64,000 bases of DNA, from positions 62,001 through 126,000 of the forward strand of contig JAKJHY010000005.1 of NCBI GenBank assembly GCA_021648845.1, written 5' to 3'. A program made the translations under genes and the position numbers. The notes below the pieces were generated by a model, which made no database searches, was not told the origin of the DNA, and saw nothing but the letters and a program-made list of their open reading frames with translations. Each line of letters opens with the position of its first letter. The first letter of the stretch is position 1. The stretch is from Mycobacterium sp. MBM (lineage in GTDB: Bacteria > Actinomycetota > Actinomycetes > Mycobacteriales > Mycobacteriaceae). Below are positions 41,102-49,660 of this stretch, in pieces.

Positions 41102-42331
41102 GTGAAGATCCTCATGGTGTCCTGGGAGTACCCGCCGGTGATCATCGGCGGCCTGGGCCGACACGTGCATCACCTGGCCACCGAACTGGTACTGGCCGGC
41201 CACGAGGTGGTGGTGCTCTCACGGCGTCCCACCGGCACCGACCCGAGCACCCACCCCTCCACCGACGAGGTCGACGAGGGGGTGCGGGTCATCGCCGCCG
41301 CCCAGGACCCACACGAATTCGGCTTCGGCACCGACATGATGGCCTGGACGCTGGCGATGGGCCACGCCATGGTCCGCGCCGGACTGACCCTGCGCGACTG
41401 GCAGCCCGACCTGGTGCACGCGCATGACTGGCTGGTGGCCCATCCCGCCATCGCCTTGGCCGAATTCTTCGATGTGCCATTGGTGACCACCATCCATGCC
41501 ACCGAGGCGGGGCGACACTCGGGCTGGGTCTCCGGACAAGTCAGCCGGCAGGTGCATGCACTGGAATCCTGGCTGGTCCACGAATCCGATTCGCTGATCA
41601 CCTGTTCGGCGTCGATGCGCGAAGAGATCGACGCGCTGTTCGGGCCGGGGCTCGCGGAGACCACCGTCATCCCGAACGGGATCGACACCGACGGATGGCC
41701 ATTCGCGCCGCGGCACTCCCACGGCGGACCCGCCGAACTGCTGTACTTCGGCCGCCTGGAATACGAGAAGGGTGTGCACGACGCGATCGCGGCGCTGCCG
41801 CGCATCCGCAAGACCCACCCGGGCACCACGCTGACCATCGCCGGTGACGGCACCCAACTCGATTTCCTTACCGCGCAGGCCCGTAAGCACAAGGTGCTCA
41901 AGGCCACCAAGTTCATCGGCCGGGTGGATCATCAGGGGCTGGTCACCTTGTTGCACCGGGCCGACGCGGCCGTGCTGCCGTCGCATTACGAACCATTCGG
42001 CATCGTCGCGCTGGAAGCCGCCGCCACCGGCACCCCGTTGGTGACGTCCACCGCGGGCGGGCTGGGCGAAGCCGTCATCGACGGCGTGACCGGGGCGTCG
42101 CACCCGCCGCGCGATGTGGCCGCCCTCGCCGCGGCGGTGCGCGGCGTGCTCGATAACCCGGCCGCCGCACAGGTGCGGGCGCTGGCCGCCCGCGAGCGGC
42201 TGACCTCAGATTTCTCCTGGCCGACGGTGGCCGAGAACACCGCACAGGTGTACCTGTCGGCCAAACGTGCCGAGCGGCAGCCTCAACCGCGACGGCTGAT
42301 CGTGGAACGCCCGCTACCGGACTACGGCTGA
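41102..42331 (+). CDS. GT4 alpha-1,4-glucosyltransferase (Rv3032-like)
   Basis: The 409-residue glycosyltransferase family 4 enzyme has a GT-B fold: N-terminal MVSWEYPPVIIGGLGRHVH, the acceptor-side HDWLVAHPA, central SDSLITCSASMREEID, and the C-terminal donor motif EPFGIVALEAAATGTPLV (EX7E). M. tuberculosis Rv3032 is implicated in elongating the 4-linked glucan of methylglucose lipopolysaccharide and in glycogen/capsular glucan. The GTG at 41102 follows the GH57 gene by 25 bases. The unit ends with a (CCGGG)9 tract and a 21-bp stem-loop. Confidence 0.92.
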   Translation: MKILMVSWEYPPVIIGGLGRHVHHLATELVLAGHEVVVLSRRPTGTDPSTHPSTDEVDEGVRVIAAAQDPHEFGFGTDMMAWTLAMGHAMVRAGLTLRDWQPDLVHAHDWLVAHPAIALAEFFDVPLVTTIHATEAGRHSGWVSGQVSRQVHALESWLVHESDSLITCSASMREEIDALFGPGLAETTVIPNGIDTDGWPFAPRHSHGGPAELLYFGRLEYEKGVHDAIAALPRIRKTHPGTTLTIAGDGTQLDFLTAQARKHKVLKATKFIGRVDHQGLVTLLHRADAAVLPSHYEPFGIVALEAAATGTPLVTSTAGGLGEAVIDGVTGASHPPRDVAALAAAVRGVLDNPAAAQVRALAARERLTSDFSWPTVAENTAQVYLSAKRAERQPQPRRLIVERPLPDYG

Positions 42332-42352
42332 ACCACCGCGCAGAAGACGCCG

Positions 42353-42400
42353 CCGGGCCGGGCCGGGCCGGGCCGGGCCGGGCCGGGCCGGGCCGGGCCG
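42353..42400. repeat. (CCGGG)9 pentanucleotide tract
   Basis: Nine exact CCGGG units plus a CCG remainder run without interruption in the 3' flank of the GT4 gene. The tract directly abuts the left arm of a terminator stem. Such perfect short repeats are prone to length change by slippage. Confidence 0.95.
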
Positions 42401-42459
42401 AAACACGCGTACCCGCGGTGATTGAGCCCCCCACACAACCGCGGGTACGCGTGTTTCGG
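42398..42459. terminator. 21-bp stem-loop after the GT4 gene
   Basis: Perfect 21-base arms (42398-42418 and 42439-42459) flank a 20-base loop. It lies 66 bases after the GT4 stop and immediately before the ArsR promoter region, separating the two units. Confidence 0.8.
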
Positions 42460-42463
42460 CGCT

Positions 42464-42485
42464 CTTGACAACTTTTTTTGTCAAG
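42464..42485. promoter_or_regulatory. Dyad operator before the ArsR gene
   Basis: CTTGACAA (42464-42471), six bases, TTGTCAAG (42478-42485) form a perfect 8-bp inverted repeat 14 bases before the ArsR ATG. It contains a TTGACA -35-like hexamer. It is well placed for autoregulation by the encoded ArsR-family protein. Confidence 0.65.
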
Positions 42486-42499
42486 GTCACACTCGGTGC

Positions 42500-43084
42500 A
42501 TGGTCGAGATCGAGGTGATCAGTGACCCGGCGGCCGCCACCAGCGCGCTCGACCCCGTGCGCGCCCGGCTGCTGGCCGAGTTGATCGAGCCCGCCTCGGC
42601 GGCGACGCTGGCCGCCCGCGTCGGTCTGACCCGGCAGAAGGTCAACTACCACCTGCGGGCCCTGGAACAGCACAACCTGGTCACCGTCGCCGAGGAACGG
42701 CAGTGGGGCGGACTCACCGAACGTCTGCTGGTGGCCAGCGCGGCGTCCTATGTGGTGTCGCCCAATGCCCTCGGCGACGTCGCAGCCACCCCGGACAAGA
42801 CCAACGACCGGTTCTCGGCCGGCCACCTCATCGCGCTCGCGGCCCGGGTCGTCAGCGAAGTGGGCGAGCTGTGGCAGGCGGCCCGCGGCACCGACAAACG
42901 GATGGCGACGCTGTCCATCGACACCACGATCCGCTTCCGGTCCCCGGCGGATCGGGCGTTCTTCACCCGGGATCTCACCGAGGCCATCGCCGCGCTGGCG
43001 GCCCGGTATCACGACGAGAAGGCACCGCGCGGACGGCCGCACCGATTGGTCGTCGCGTCCTACCCCGCGCCAGCGGACGGATAG
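42500..43084 (+). CDS. ArsR-family winged-helix regulator
   Basis: The 194-residue protein has an N-terminal HTH (DPVRARLLAELIEPASAATLA, AARVGLTRQKVNYHLRALEQHNLV). There is no cysteine metal site in the recognition helix, so it is probably not a metal sensor. The C-terminal half is a helical dimer or ligand part. It is paired with an SRPBCC protein 12 bases downstream, a frequent partnership in actinobacteria, where the regulator commonly represses its own operon. The dyad at 42464-42485 is the probable operator. This pair separates the GT4 gene from the acyltransferase gene. Confidence 0.88.
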   Translation: MVEIEVISDPAAATSALDPVRARLLAELIEPASAATLAARVGLTRQKVNYHLRALEQHNLVTVAEERQWGGLTERLLVASAASYVVSPNALGDVAATPDKTNDRFSAGHLIALAARVVSEVGELWQAARGTDKRMATLSIDTTIRFRSPADRAFFTRDLTEAIAALAARYHDEKAPRGRPHRLVVASYPAPADG

Positions 43085-43096
43085 AAGGAGTGCGTC

Positions 43097-43891
43097 ATGC
43101 CCGCCCACCACGATGACCAGAAACGCTGGGTCGACATCGAGCTGGTCGTCGACGGCACGCCGGAACAGGTGTGGCAGGCGGTGGCCACCGGGCCGGGTAA
43201 CTCAGCCTGGTTCACCGGCACCACGATCGACGAACGCGTCGGCGGCAGAATCGAATTCGATTTCGGCCCGAACGGATCATCCAGCGGAGAAGTGACCCAC
43301 TGGGAACCGCCGCAGCGGCTGGCCTATGTCGAACGCGACTGGTGTGACGGCGCGCCGCCGGTCGCCACCGAGATCACCGTCACCGCACACGCCGGGGACC
43401 GCTGCGTCATCCGGATGGTGCACTCGCTGTTCACCGACAGTGCCGACTGGGATGACCAGATCGAGGGATTCGAGTCCGGTTGGCCCGGGCACTTCGCGGT
43501 GCTGCAGACCTATCTGCGCCACTTCGCGGGTCAGCCGGCCGTCGCCGTCCACCTGGCGGCCACCGGGAACCTGCCTCACTCCGAGGCCTGGAAGCTGATG
43601 CTGGCCGCCTTCGGCCTCGACAGCGCCGACGTGGGTGACCTGCGCACGCTGCGGCCCGCCGAGGACGATTTCGTCGGGCTGGTCGACCGGATCTATCAGG
43701 ACGAGAACCAGCGCTACCTGGTGGTGCGGTTGGCCGAACCCACGCCGGGGGCGGTGATGTTCGGCAGCTGTGCGCCGGGCGGCCAGACCAGCACCGCGGT
43801 CAACGCGTTCTTCTACGGCGCCGACGCCGCGCGCAATGCCGCGCTGGCGCGGCCGGTGTGGCAACGGTTGTTGGAAGGTGCCCTCCGCTAG
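43097..43891 (+). CDS. SRPBCC/AHSA1-type protein, two-part
   Basis: The 264 residues start with an AHSA1-like START/SRPBCC domain (IELVVDGTPEQVWQAVATGPG, then WFTGTTIDERVGGRIEFDFG and SGEVTHWEPPQRLAY, ending near residue 145). The remaining ~115 residues (from AVHLAATGN) look like a second, smaller related domain. These folds bind hydrophobic ligands. AAGGAG precedes the ATG. It probably forms an operon with the ArsR gene. The stop and that of the convergent acyltransferase gene are one base apart. Ligand unknown. Confidence 0.87.
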   Translation: MPAHHDDQKRWVDIELVVDGTPEQVWQAVATGPGNSAWFTGTTIDERVGGRIEFDFGPNGSSSGEVTHWEPPQRLAYVERDWCDGAPPVATEITVTAHAGDRCVIRMVHSLFTDSADWDDQIEGFESGWPGHFAVLQTYLRHFAGQPAVAVHLAATGNLPHSEAWKLMLAAFGLDSADVGDLRTLRPAEDDFVGLVDRIYQDENQRYLVVRLAEPTPGAVMFGSCAPGGQTSTAVNAFFYGADAARNAALARPVWQRLLEGALR

Positions 43892-43892
43892 C

Positions 43893-44630
43893 TCAGCGAG
43901 CGGCCTTCTTGCGTTCGATATCGGCCAGATTCGCCGCCAGTTCGGCACGCTCGGCGGCCGAGGCATCCCAGGCAACCTTGCGGTTCTTGACAACCTTTGC
44001 CGGTGAGCCGACCGCGATGGAGAAGTCCGGGATCTCCCCCTTGACCACCGCGTGCGCACCGAGCACGCATCCGCGGCCCACGGAGGTGCCGCGCAGCACA
44101 CTCACCTTCGCCGCGACCCAGGTATCCGGCCCGATCCGGACCGGGCTCTTGATGATGCCCTGGTCCTTGATGGGCAACTCCAGGCTGTCCATCTTGTGGT
44201 CGAAATCGCAGACGTAGCACCAGTCGGCCATCAGCACCGAATCACCGAGCTCGATGTCCAGGTAGGTGTTGATCACATTGTCACGGCCCAGCACCACCTT
44301 GTCGCCGATGCGCAGCGAACCCTCGTGGCAGCGGATGGTGTTCTTGTCGCCGATGTGTACCCAGCGCCCGATCTCCATCGTGGACAGTTCCGGAGTGGCC
44401 TCGATCTCCACACCCTTGCCCAGGAACACCATCCCGCGCGTGATGATGTGCGGGTTTCGCAGCTTGAATCTCAGCAGCCGCCAATACCGCACCAGGTACC
44501 ACGGCGTGTACGCCTTGTTGGCCAACACCCAGCGCAGCGAGTCGCGGGTCAGAAACTGTGCCTGGCGGGGATCGCGCAGGCGCGAACCCCGCCACCTCTT
44601 GTGTAACGGCGCGCCCCACATCGTCGTCAT
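43893..44630 (-). CDS. Left-handed beta-helix acyltransferase (Rv3034c-like)
   Basis: The 245 residues contain hexapeptide repeats (IEIGRWVHIGDKNTIR, LRIGDKVVLGRDNVIN, VRIGPDTWVAAKVSVLRG, CVLGAHAVVKGEIPD) of the maltose/galactoside O-acetyltransferase type, with helices at both ends. The M. tuberculosis counterpart Rv3034c is a proposed acyltransferase for short-chain acylation of methylglucose lipopolysaccharides. In this window the acceptor glucan genes lie 1.5 kb away, on the opposite strand. The acyl donor should be acyl-CoA. ATG at 44630. Confidence 0.88.
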   Translation of the reverse strand: MTTMWGAPLHKRWRGSRLRDPRQAQFLTRDSLRWVLANKAYTPWYLVRYWRLLRFKLRNPHIITRGMVFLGKGVEIEATPELSTMEIGRWVHIGDKNTIRCHEGSLRIGDKVVLGRDNVINTYLDIELGDSVLMADWCYVCDFDHKMDSLELPIKDQGIIKSPVRIGPDTWVAAKVSVLRGTSVGRGCVLGAHAVVKGEIPDFSIAVGSPAKVVKNRKVAWDASAAERAELAANLADIERKKAAR

Positions 44631-44698
44631 GGCCGGTCAGCCTACGCGAGCCAGACACGGGCTAGTCTCGGACCTCGATGCCTGCTCAAGGAGGAACC

Positions 44699-45967
44699 GT
44701 GCGCCGGCTTGCTGCCGTGCTGGGAATCGCGGCACTGACCGTCAGTTCCTGCGCAAACACCGATTCCTGGGTGAAGGCCCACCCGTCGACCGGCTGGGCG
44801 GCGCAGTACGCCGATGCCGCCAACAGCAGCTACCGCCCGCTCGACGGGGCGCAGGCGCTGCTCCCGGATTGGGAACGATCGGTCAAGGGCCAGCTCGGCG
44901 CGCAGGTCGCTCTAGGCTCCCGCAGCTACCTGGCCGTCAACGGCCAGACCCGCGACGGCTGCTCGCTGATGGTGTGGGAGACCGATAACAACGCACGTCA
45001 GCGCTGGTGCACCCGGTTGTGGCAGGGCGGGGGGCGCTCCAGCGCCCTGTTCGACGATTTCGACAATCTCTACATCGGCCAGCCCGGCGGCATGATGTCC
45101 TATCCGCCCACCCAGTGGATCCGCTGGCGGCAGCCGGTGATCGGGATGCCGACCACCCCGCGGCTACTGTCCCCCGGCCGGCTGCTGGTGCTCACCCATC
45201 TGGGGCAGGTGCTGGTGTTCGACGCGCACAAGGGCACCGTCGTGGGCACCTCCCTGGACCTGGTGGCCGGGGTGGACCCGACCGACTCCGACCGCGGTCT
45301 CGCCGACTGCGCCACGGCGGGGCCGGAGTGCCCGGTCTCGGCGGCACCGGGCTTCGCCGCGCAGACCGGCATCCTGGTGGTCGGGTTGTGGGAGCCGGGC
45401 GCGCCGGCGCCCGTGCTCGTCGGCCTGCGGTACCGACCGGACCACACCCCGATCCTGAGCCGTGAATGGACCAGCGAGGCCGTCGGCGGCGGGCCGATCA
45501 GCAGTCCGGTGCTGTCCGCGGACGGCGCCACCGCCTACGTCAACGGCCGCGACGGCCGGTTGTGGGCGGTGAACACCGCCGACGGCACCGCGAAATGGTC
45601 TGCGGAGCTGGGGTACCAGCCACAGACTCCGCCCTCGGTGTCCGCCGAGGGGGTGATCGTCGCCGGTGGCGGCCCCGGCGCGCAGCTCACCGGGATCGCC
45701 GACACCGGCGAGATCGTGTGGACGCGTCCCGATGTCGAGCCGCTGTCGACGTCGAGCAGGGCCGGTGAGGACATCGGCTACACCGTCGTCCGCGACGGCG
45801 AACAGGGCCAGGCCCTGCTGGTCTTCGACCCGCTGGAGGGCGGCACCGTCAACCGCTACCCGCTGCCGCAGGCCACCGGCTGGCCGGTGGGGGTGTCCAT
45901 CGGCCACGACGGGCGGATCGTCACCGCCACCAGCGACGGACAGGTCTACGGGTTCGCGCCCGCCTAG
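44699..45967 (+). CDS. PQQ-type beta-propeller lipoprotein (Rv3035-like)
   Basis: AAGGAGG stands ahead of GTG 44699, which fixes the start although the frame is open to an ATG at 44678. The N terminus is a lipoprotein signal (RRLAAVLGIAALTVSSC) with lipidation at Cys18. The rest (422 residues in total) has repeated propeller blades such as AYVNGRDGRLWAVNTADG and GYTVVRDGEQGQALLVFDPL. It matches Rv3035. The protein should sit on the outer face of the plasma membrane; no quinoprotein active-site residues can be assigned, so a structural or scaffold role is possible. Confidence 0.88.
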   Translation: MRRLAAVLGIAALTVSSCANTDSWVKAHPSTGWAAQYADAANSSYRPLDGAQALLPDWERSVKGQLGAQVALGSRSYLAVNGQTRDGCSLMVWETDNNARQRWCTRLWQGGGRSSALFDDFDNLYIGQPGGMMSYPPTQWIRWRQPVIGMPTTPRLLSPGRLLVLTHLGQVLVFDAHKGTVVGTSLDLVAGVDPTDSDRGLADCATAGPECPVSAAPGFAAQTGILVVGLWEPGAPAPVLVGLRYRPDHTPILSREWTSEAVGGGPISSPVLSADGATAYVNGRDGRLWAVNTADGTAKWSAELGYQPQTPPSVSAEGVIVAGGGPGAQLTGIADTGEIVWTRPDVEPLSTSSRAGEDIGYTVVRDGEQGQALLVFDPLEGGTVNRYPLPQATGWPVGVSIGHDGRIVTATSDGQVYGFAPA

Positions 45968-45980
45968 GCCTTTCGTCGGG

Positions 45981-46682
45981 TCAGGCCAATAGCGGGGCGA
46001 CGACGGCCCGCGGCACCGACACCTGAACGGCTCCGGCGGCTTCGGGCAGCAGTTCGCCCTGCCCGAAGAAGAAGATGACGGCATCGTCGGTGATCGCGAA
46101 GTTCTGGTAGTTGGCCGGATCCAGCCCGGTCTCCGGCAGCACCGGATCCGGGATTCCGGACTGCCTGGCGAGGTCGGCCTGCACCACGGGGAAGATCACC
46201 GGCAGCGGGTCGGCGCCCGCCCGGAACAGGCTCTCGAAGGTGATCGGTTTGCGGTACGCCTGGTCCCAGCTGAACGCCTTGTAGAAGGTCTGCGGGTGCG
46301 CACCTCCGACGTTCTGGTATGTGGTGAACACCACCGACTGGGTACCGCGCGGCGGCACCGCGGAGGTGTACTCCACCGAGGTGGTGTCCAGCTCGTAGGG
46401 CATCGGCCGGTAGTCCGGGGTTTTCGCCACGTTCAAAAAGCCGTCCCGGATCTGCTTGACGTACTCGATGATCGCCTTCTCGTCCGGATAGTCCGACGGG
46501 AAGGTGATGTTCAGCGTGTAGGCCGGATCGGTCTGCTGGATCTGGCAGGTGAAGTCGGGTGCGGGGGTGGCGCCCACGTCCTCGCACTTGGGCGGGGCGG
46601 CCACCGCGGTGGCTGCACCCGCGACACCCGACAGGACGGTGACTGTTGCCAGCACCGCAACGGCCAGCGGGAGTACGCGCAT
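45981..46682 (-). CDS. Secreted RsiV-like protein (TB22.2-like)
   Basis: A signal peptide (residues 1-29, LPLAVAVLATVTVLSGVAGAATA, cleavage after AVAAP) leads a 200-residue exported domain with a DUF3298/RsiV-like pattern: TLNITFPSDYPDEKAI, SVVFTTYQNVGGAHPQT, ITFESLFRAGADPL, FAITDDAVIFFFGQGEL. Two cysteines (KCEDV, FTCQI) may pair. It is the counterpart of Rv3036c (TB22.2), reported as a secreted cell-wall esterase; I do not see a canonical GXSXG motif here, so that activity is not evident from the sequence. Confidence 0.88.
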   Translation of the reverse strand: MRVLPLAVAVLATVTVLSGVAGAATAVAAPPKCEDVGATPAPDFTCQIQQTDPAYTLNITFPSDYPDEKAIIEYVKQIRDGFLNVAKTPDYRPMPYELDTTSVEYTSAVPPRGTQSVVFTTYQNVGGAHPQTFYKAFSWDQAYRKPITFESLFRAGADPLPVIFPVVQADLARQSGIPDPVLPETGLDPANYQNFAITDDAVIFFFGQGELLPEAAGAVQVSVPRAVVAPLLA

Positions 46683-46746
46683 CTAGGGGATCCTCCGGAA
46701 AGCAGGGTCGGCACAGACGCCGCTGCCCGACAGGCTACCTGTGGCG

Positions 46747-47916
46747 CTATCGCGACGGCCGACAAATGAATGCCACCGCCCGCCCCGCCGCCCCCGTACC
46801 GATCCGGGTGATGACCACCGAGTGCGGTTGCGACCCCTTCAACTTCAGCCGTCGACGCAGCGCGTCGGGATCGACCGCCACACCGCGTACCAGGATCTCC
46901 AGCGCACCTCCGTCGCGGGCGGCCAGCTCGCGGCGCAGCCGCTTCTCATCGAACCCGATTTCGGCGAGAACCTCGAAACCCCGCACGCCGTGCGGCAGTT
47001 CGTCACCGGACAGATACGCGATATCGGGATCGAGCTGCCAGCACCCGTACCGGGTGCCGTACTGGCGCACCAGGCCGGCCCGCACCACCGCACCGTCGGG
47101 GTCGATGATCCAGCGCCCCACCGACCCCACCGGGCACTCGTCGGGGTCGGCGTCGGTCAGCTGTTCATCGTGGTCGAGCAGGGTGGCCCGGCGGCGCACA
47201 CCCGGCGCCGCCAGCCCCGCCGGCCACAGGCATGCCTCGCGCACACTGCCACCCAGCGAGCACAGTTCCACTTCCCCGTCGAATCCGAGCGCGGGGAGCT
47301 GGCCGAAATCAATTCCGGGCGCACACTTCACGACCAAATCCCGGCCGCGGTACGCGTCGAACAACTCGTCCAGCGGTGGCGCGTAGGCGCGCGGGTCGAA
47401 GCGGCGTCGACCACCGGAACGGCGCCCGGGGTCGGCCACGACCACGGTGTCCCGGGTGACCGGCCGCAGCGCATCGGCCCGGCATAGTGCGACGCCGGGA
47501 ACGTTGTTGCGCGCCATGGCTAGTCGTACCGGATCGAGATCGCTGCCCAGTAGCTGCCCGACGACCGGCCGCAACGCAGCCAGCTCCGCACCGATCGAAC
47601 AGGTCACATCGTGTACCCGCGCCCCGGTGAGCCGGCGGGCCCGGTGCTCGGCCACGACCGCAGCGGTGGCCTGTTGCAGCGCGTCGTCGGTGAACAGCCA
47701 GCCGGAGGCATCGCCGAACTTCGCGGCCGCCTTTCGGCGCAGCAGCGAGGTCTCCACCAGTATCGCGGTGCGGTCACCGAAACGTGTTCGCACCGAGGCG
47801 ATATCGGTTATCTGACCGGTGCCGCTCAAGCCCAGGCCGGCCACCTCGGCCAACGCGTGCCGACCGTCCTCACTACGCAGGTAGGCGACGTCGTCGAGGG
47901 TGAAGGTTACCGACAC
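46747..47916 (-). CDS. THUMP-like-domain methyltransferase (Rv3037c-like)
   Basis: The 389 residues include a SAM-binding part (VHDVTCSIGAELAALRP, LLGSDLDPVRLAMARNN, TVVVADPGRRSGGRRRFDP) and a C-terminal THUMP-like domain (RGFEVLAEIGFDEKRLRRELAA, then RRLKLKGSQPHSVVITRIG). The DPGRR sequence resembles the nucleic-acid N-methyltransferase DPPxR type, hinting at an RNA or related target. Its counterpart Rv3037c has also been listed with the methylglucose lipopolysaccharide region by position. Target unresolved. The GTG at 47916 lies one base after the stop of the upstream methyltransferase. Confidence 0.85.
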   Translation of the reverse strand: MSVTFTLDDVAYLRSEDGRHALAEVAGLGLSGTGQITDIASVRTRFGDRTAILVETSLLRRKAAAKFGDASGWLFTDDALQQATAAVVAEHRARRLTGARVHDVTCSIGAELAALRPVVGQLLGSDLDPVRLAMARNNVPGVALCRADALRPVTRDTVVVADPGRRSGGRRRFDPRAYAPPLDELFDAYRGRDLVVKCAPGIDFGQLPALGFDGEVELCSLGGSVREACLWPAGLAAPGVRRRATLLDHDEQLTDADPDECPVGSVGRWIIDPDGAVVRAGLVRQYGTRYGCWQLDPDIAYLSGDELPHGVRGFEVLAEIGFDEKRLRRELAARDGGALEILVRGVAVDPDALRRRLKLKGSQPHSVVITRIGTGAAGRAVAFICRPSR

Positions 47917-47917
47917 A

Positions 47918-48916
47918 TCACAAGGGCTTGGTTCCCGTGACCATCACGTTGTAGAACCAACCCTTGGGCACCACCCGGCGCCAGACGTTGGCATCCACCC
48001 AGCTCAGGGTGGTCCAGCTGTTGAACGCGAACTTCGCCCAACCCCAGCCCAATCGGCCCGGAGGCACCGAGGCCTCGAATGTGCGGATCGGCCAGCCCAC
48101 CATGGCGGCGGTGAATTCCTCGCTGGCGGTGGCGACGTCGACAGCCCCGGCATTGGTCGCCATCCGCTCCAGGTCCGCCGGATCGAAGGTGTGCAGGTCC
48201 ACGACGGCCTCCAGCGCTGCTGCGCGGGAGGATTCGTCGAGTTCGGCCTGCGGGCGGCGCCAGCTTTGCAGCCCGGGCAGCTTGGTGATGTTGGTGGACA
48301 GGTGCCAGGTCAGCGTGGACAGGTTGCGGGCATACACGTTGCCGGCGCTGGTGGGCTCGCCGGCGAAGACGAACCGGCCGCCCGGTTTGAGGACCCGCAC
48401 CACCTCGCGCAGCGACTTCTCCACATCGGGGATGTGGTGCAGCACGGCATGGCCGACCACCAGGTCGAAGGTGTTGTCCTCGTACGGGATGCCCTCGGCG
48501 TCGGCGACCCTGCCGTCGATGTCCAGGCCGAGCCCCTGCCCGTTACGGGTGGCGACCTTGACCATGCCCGGGGACAGGTCGGTGACCGAGCCGCGCCGCG
48601 CCACCCCGGCCTGGATCAGGTTGAGCAGGAAAAACCCGGTGCCGCAGCCCAGCTCGAGCGCCCGGTCGTAGGGCAGCTCGCGCTGCACATCGTCGGGAAC
48701 GATGGCGTCGAAGCGGCCGCGGGCGTAGTCGATACAACGCTGGTCGTAGGAGATCGACCACTTGTCGTCGTAGGTCTCGGCTTCCCAGTCGTGATACAGA
48801 ATCTGGGCCAGCTTGGTGTCCTTCAGCGCGGCCTCGACCTGCTCGGCGGTGGCGTGCGGATTCGGGGTGAGCTCCTCGTCGGCGTCGACGCGGGGCGTAT
48901 GGTCCGTGCTCGTCAT
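47918..48916 (-). CDS. Class I methyltransferase (Rv3038c-like)
   Basis: The 332-residue enzyme has motif I ALELGCGTGFFLLNLIQAG, GSVTDLSPGMVKVATRNG, then YEDNTFDLVVGHAVLHHIPD and REVVRVLKPGGRFVFAGEP. The N-terminal DTKLAQILYHDWEAETYDDKW and the C-terminal third (VGWPIRTFEASVPPGRLGWG) are specific for a mycobacterial subgroup. Small-molecule or lipid substrates are usual for such proteins. It is co-directional with echA17 (nine bases apart) and the THUMP-like methyltransferase. Confidence 0.88.
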   Translation of the reverse strand: MTSTDHTPRVDADEELTPNPHATAEQVEAALKDTKLAQILYHDWEAETYDDKWSISYDQRCIDYARGRFDAIVPDDVQRELPYDRALELGCGTGFFLLNLIQAGVARRGSVTDLSPGMVKVATRNGQGLGLDIDGRVADAEGIPYEDNTFDLVVGHAVLHHIPDVEKSLREVVRVLKPGGRFVFAGEPTSAGNVYARNLSTLTWHLSTNITKLPGLQSWRRPQAELDESSRAAALEAVVDLHTFDPADLERMATNAGAVDVATASEEFTAAMVGWPIRTFEASVPPGRLGWGWAKFAFNSWTTLSWVDANVWRRVVPKGWFYNVMVTGTKPL

Positions 48917-48925
48917 ATGGGCAGC

Positions 48926-49660
48926 CTAACCGCCGACGGTCGCCTCGAAGACCTCGACGTAGTGGCGCACCCCGTCACCTGGGGCGTTGATCCCCGCACC
49001 GGCGGCGTTGATCCCCGCACTGGCGGCATTGATCATCGCCTTGGCCCCGGCCAGCACGTGCGCGGGCGCCTCGGCGTGCCGGCGCGCCCAGCTCAGCGCG
49101 GCATCGTAGACCCCGTCCGGGGCCACCAGCTCGTCGACCAGACCGAGCGCGAGGGCCTCCTCTGCGCCGACGAACCGGCCGCTGAACACCAGCTCCTTGG
49201 CCCGGGCGGCGCCGACGGTGCCCACCAGCCGGTCCGCACCCGCGGCCGGCAGCAGACCGGCGAGCACCTCGGTGATGCCCACCTTGACGTTGTCTCCGGC
49301 GACCCGCCAGTCCGCGGCCAGCGCCAGCGCGAGCCCCGACCCGAGCGCGTAGCCGGTGACCGCGGCGACCGTCGGTTTCGGGATGCCCGCGACGGCGTCC
49401 AGGGCGGCGCGGCAGGCGGCGGTGACGCTTCCCGCGTCGGCGGCGCCGAGGCGGCGCAACTCCGGGACGTCGTCACCGGCGCTGAACACCTCGTGGCCGC
49501 CGAACACGATGACGGCGTCGACGTCCGCGCAGCCGCCCAGCTCGGCGGCGACCGCGCCGATCTCCCGGTACATCTGTCGGGTCAGCGCATTGCTGGGGGG
49601 CCTGGACAGCACCAGGGTGCCGATCCGATCGCTCACCGCGCAGCCGACGAACTCGTTCAT
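48926..49660 (-). CDS. echA17: Enoyl-CoA hydratase/isomerase family protein
   Basis: The 244 residues have the crotonase fold: [14 protein letters not shown], oxyanion segments [18 protein letters not shown] and [20 protein letters not shown], and [18 protein letters not shown] in the region of the catalytic glutamates. The M. tuberculosis counterpart is echA17 (Rv3039c). It probably hydrates 2-enoyl-CoA in beta-oxidation. The C-terminal part has three tandem 21-bp repeats (48984-49046). The ATG overlaps the Nudix gene stop (ATGA). Confidence 0.92.
   Translation of the reverse strand: MNEFVGCAVSDRIGTLVLSRPPSNALTRQMYREIGAVAAELGGCADVDAVIVFGGHEVFSAGDDVPELRRLGAADAGSVTAACRAALDAVAGIPKPTVAAVTGYALGSGLALALAADWRVAGDNVKVGITEVLAGLLPAAGADRLVGTVGAARAKELVFSGRFVGAEEALALGLVDELVAPDGVYDAALSWARRHAEAPAHVLAGAKAMINAASAGINAAGAGINAPGDGVRHYVEVFEATVGG
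48984..49046. repeat. In-gene 21-bp tandem repeat
   Basis: Two near-identical units (48984-49004 and 49005-49025) and a third degenerate one (49026-49046) encode [14 protein letters not shown] and INAPGDG in echA17. The period is a multiple of three, so copy changes keep the frame. Confidence 0.85.

Noticed and set aside
42353..42400. The CCGGG run as a CRISPR array or as coding sequence (Pro-Gly-Pro-Ala-Arg repeats on the minus strand)
   Set aside because: There are no spacers, the unit is only five bases, and the minus-strand frame crosses a terminator and the ArsR gene.
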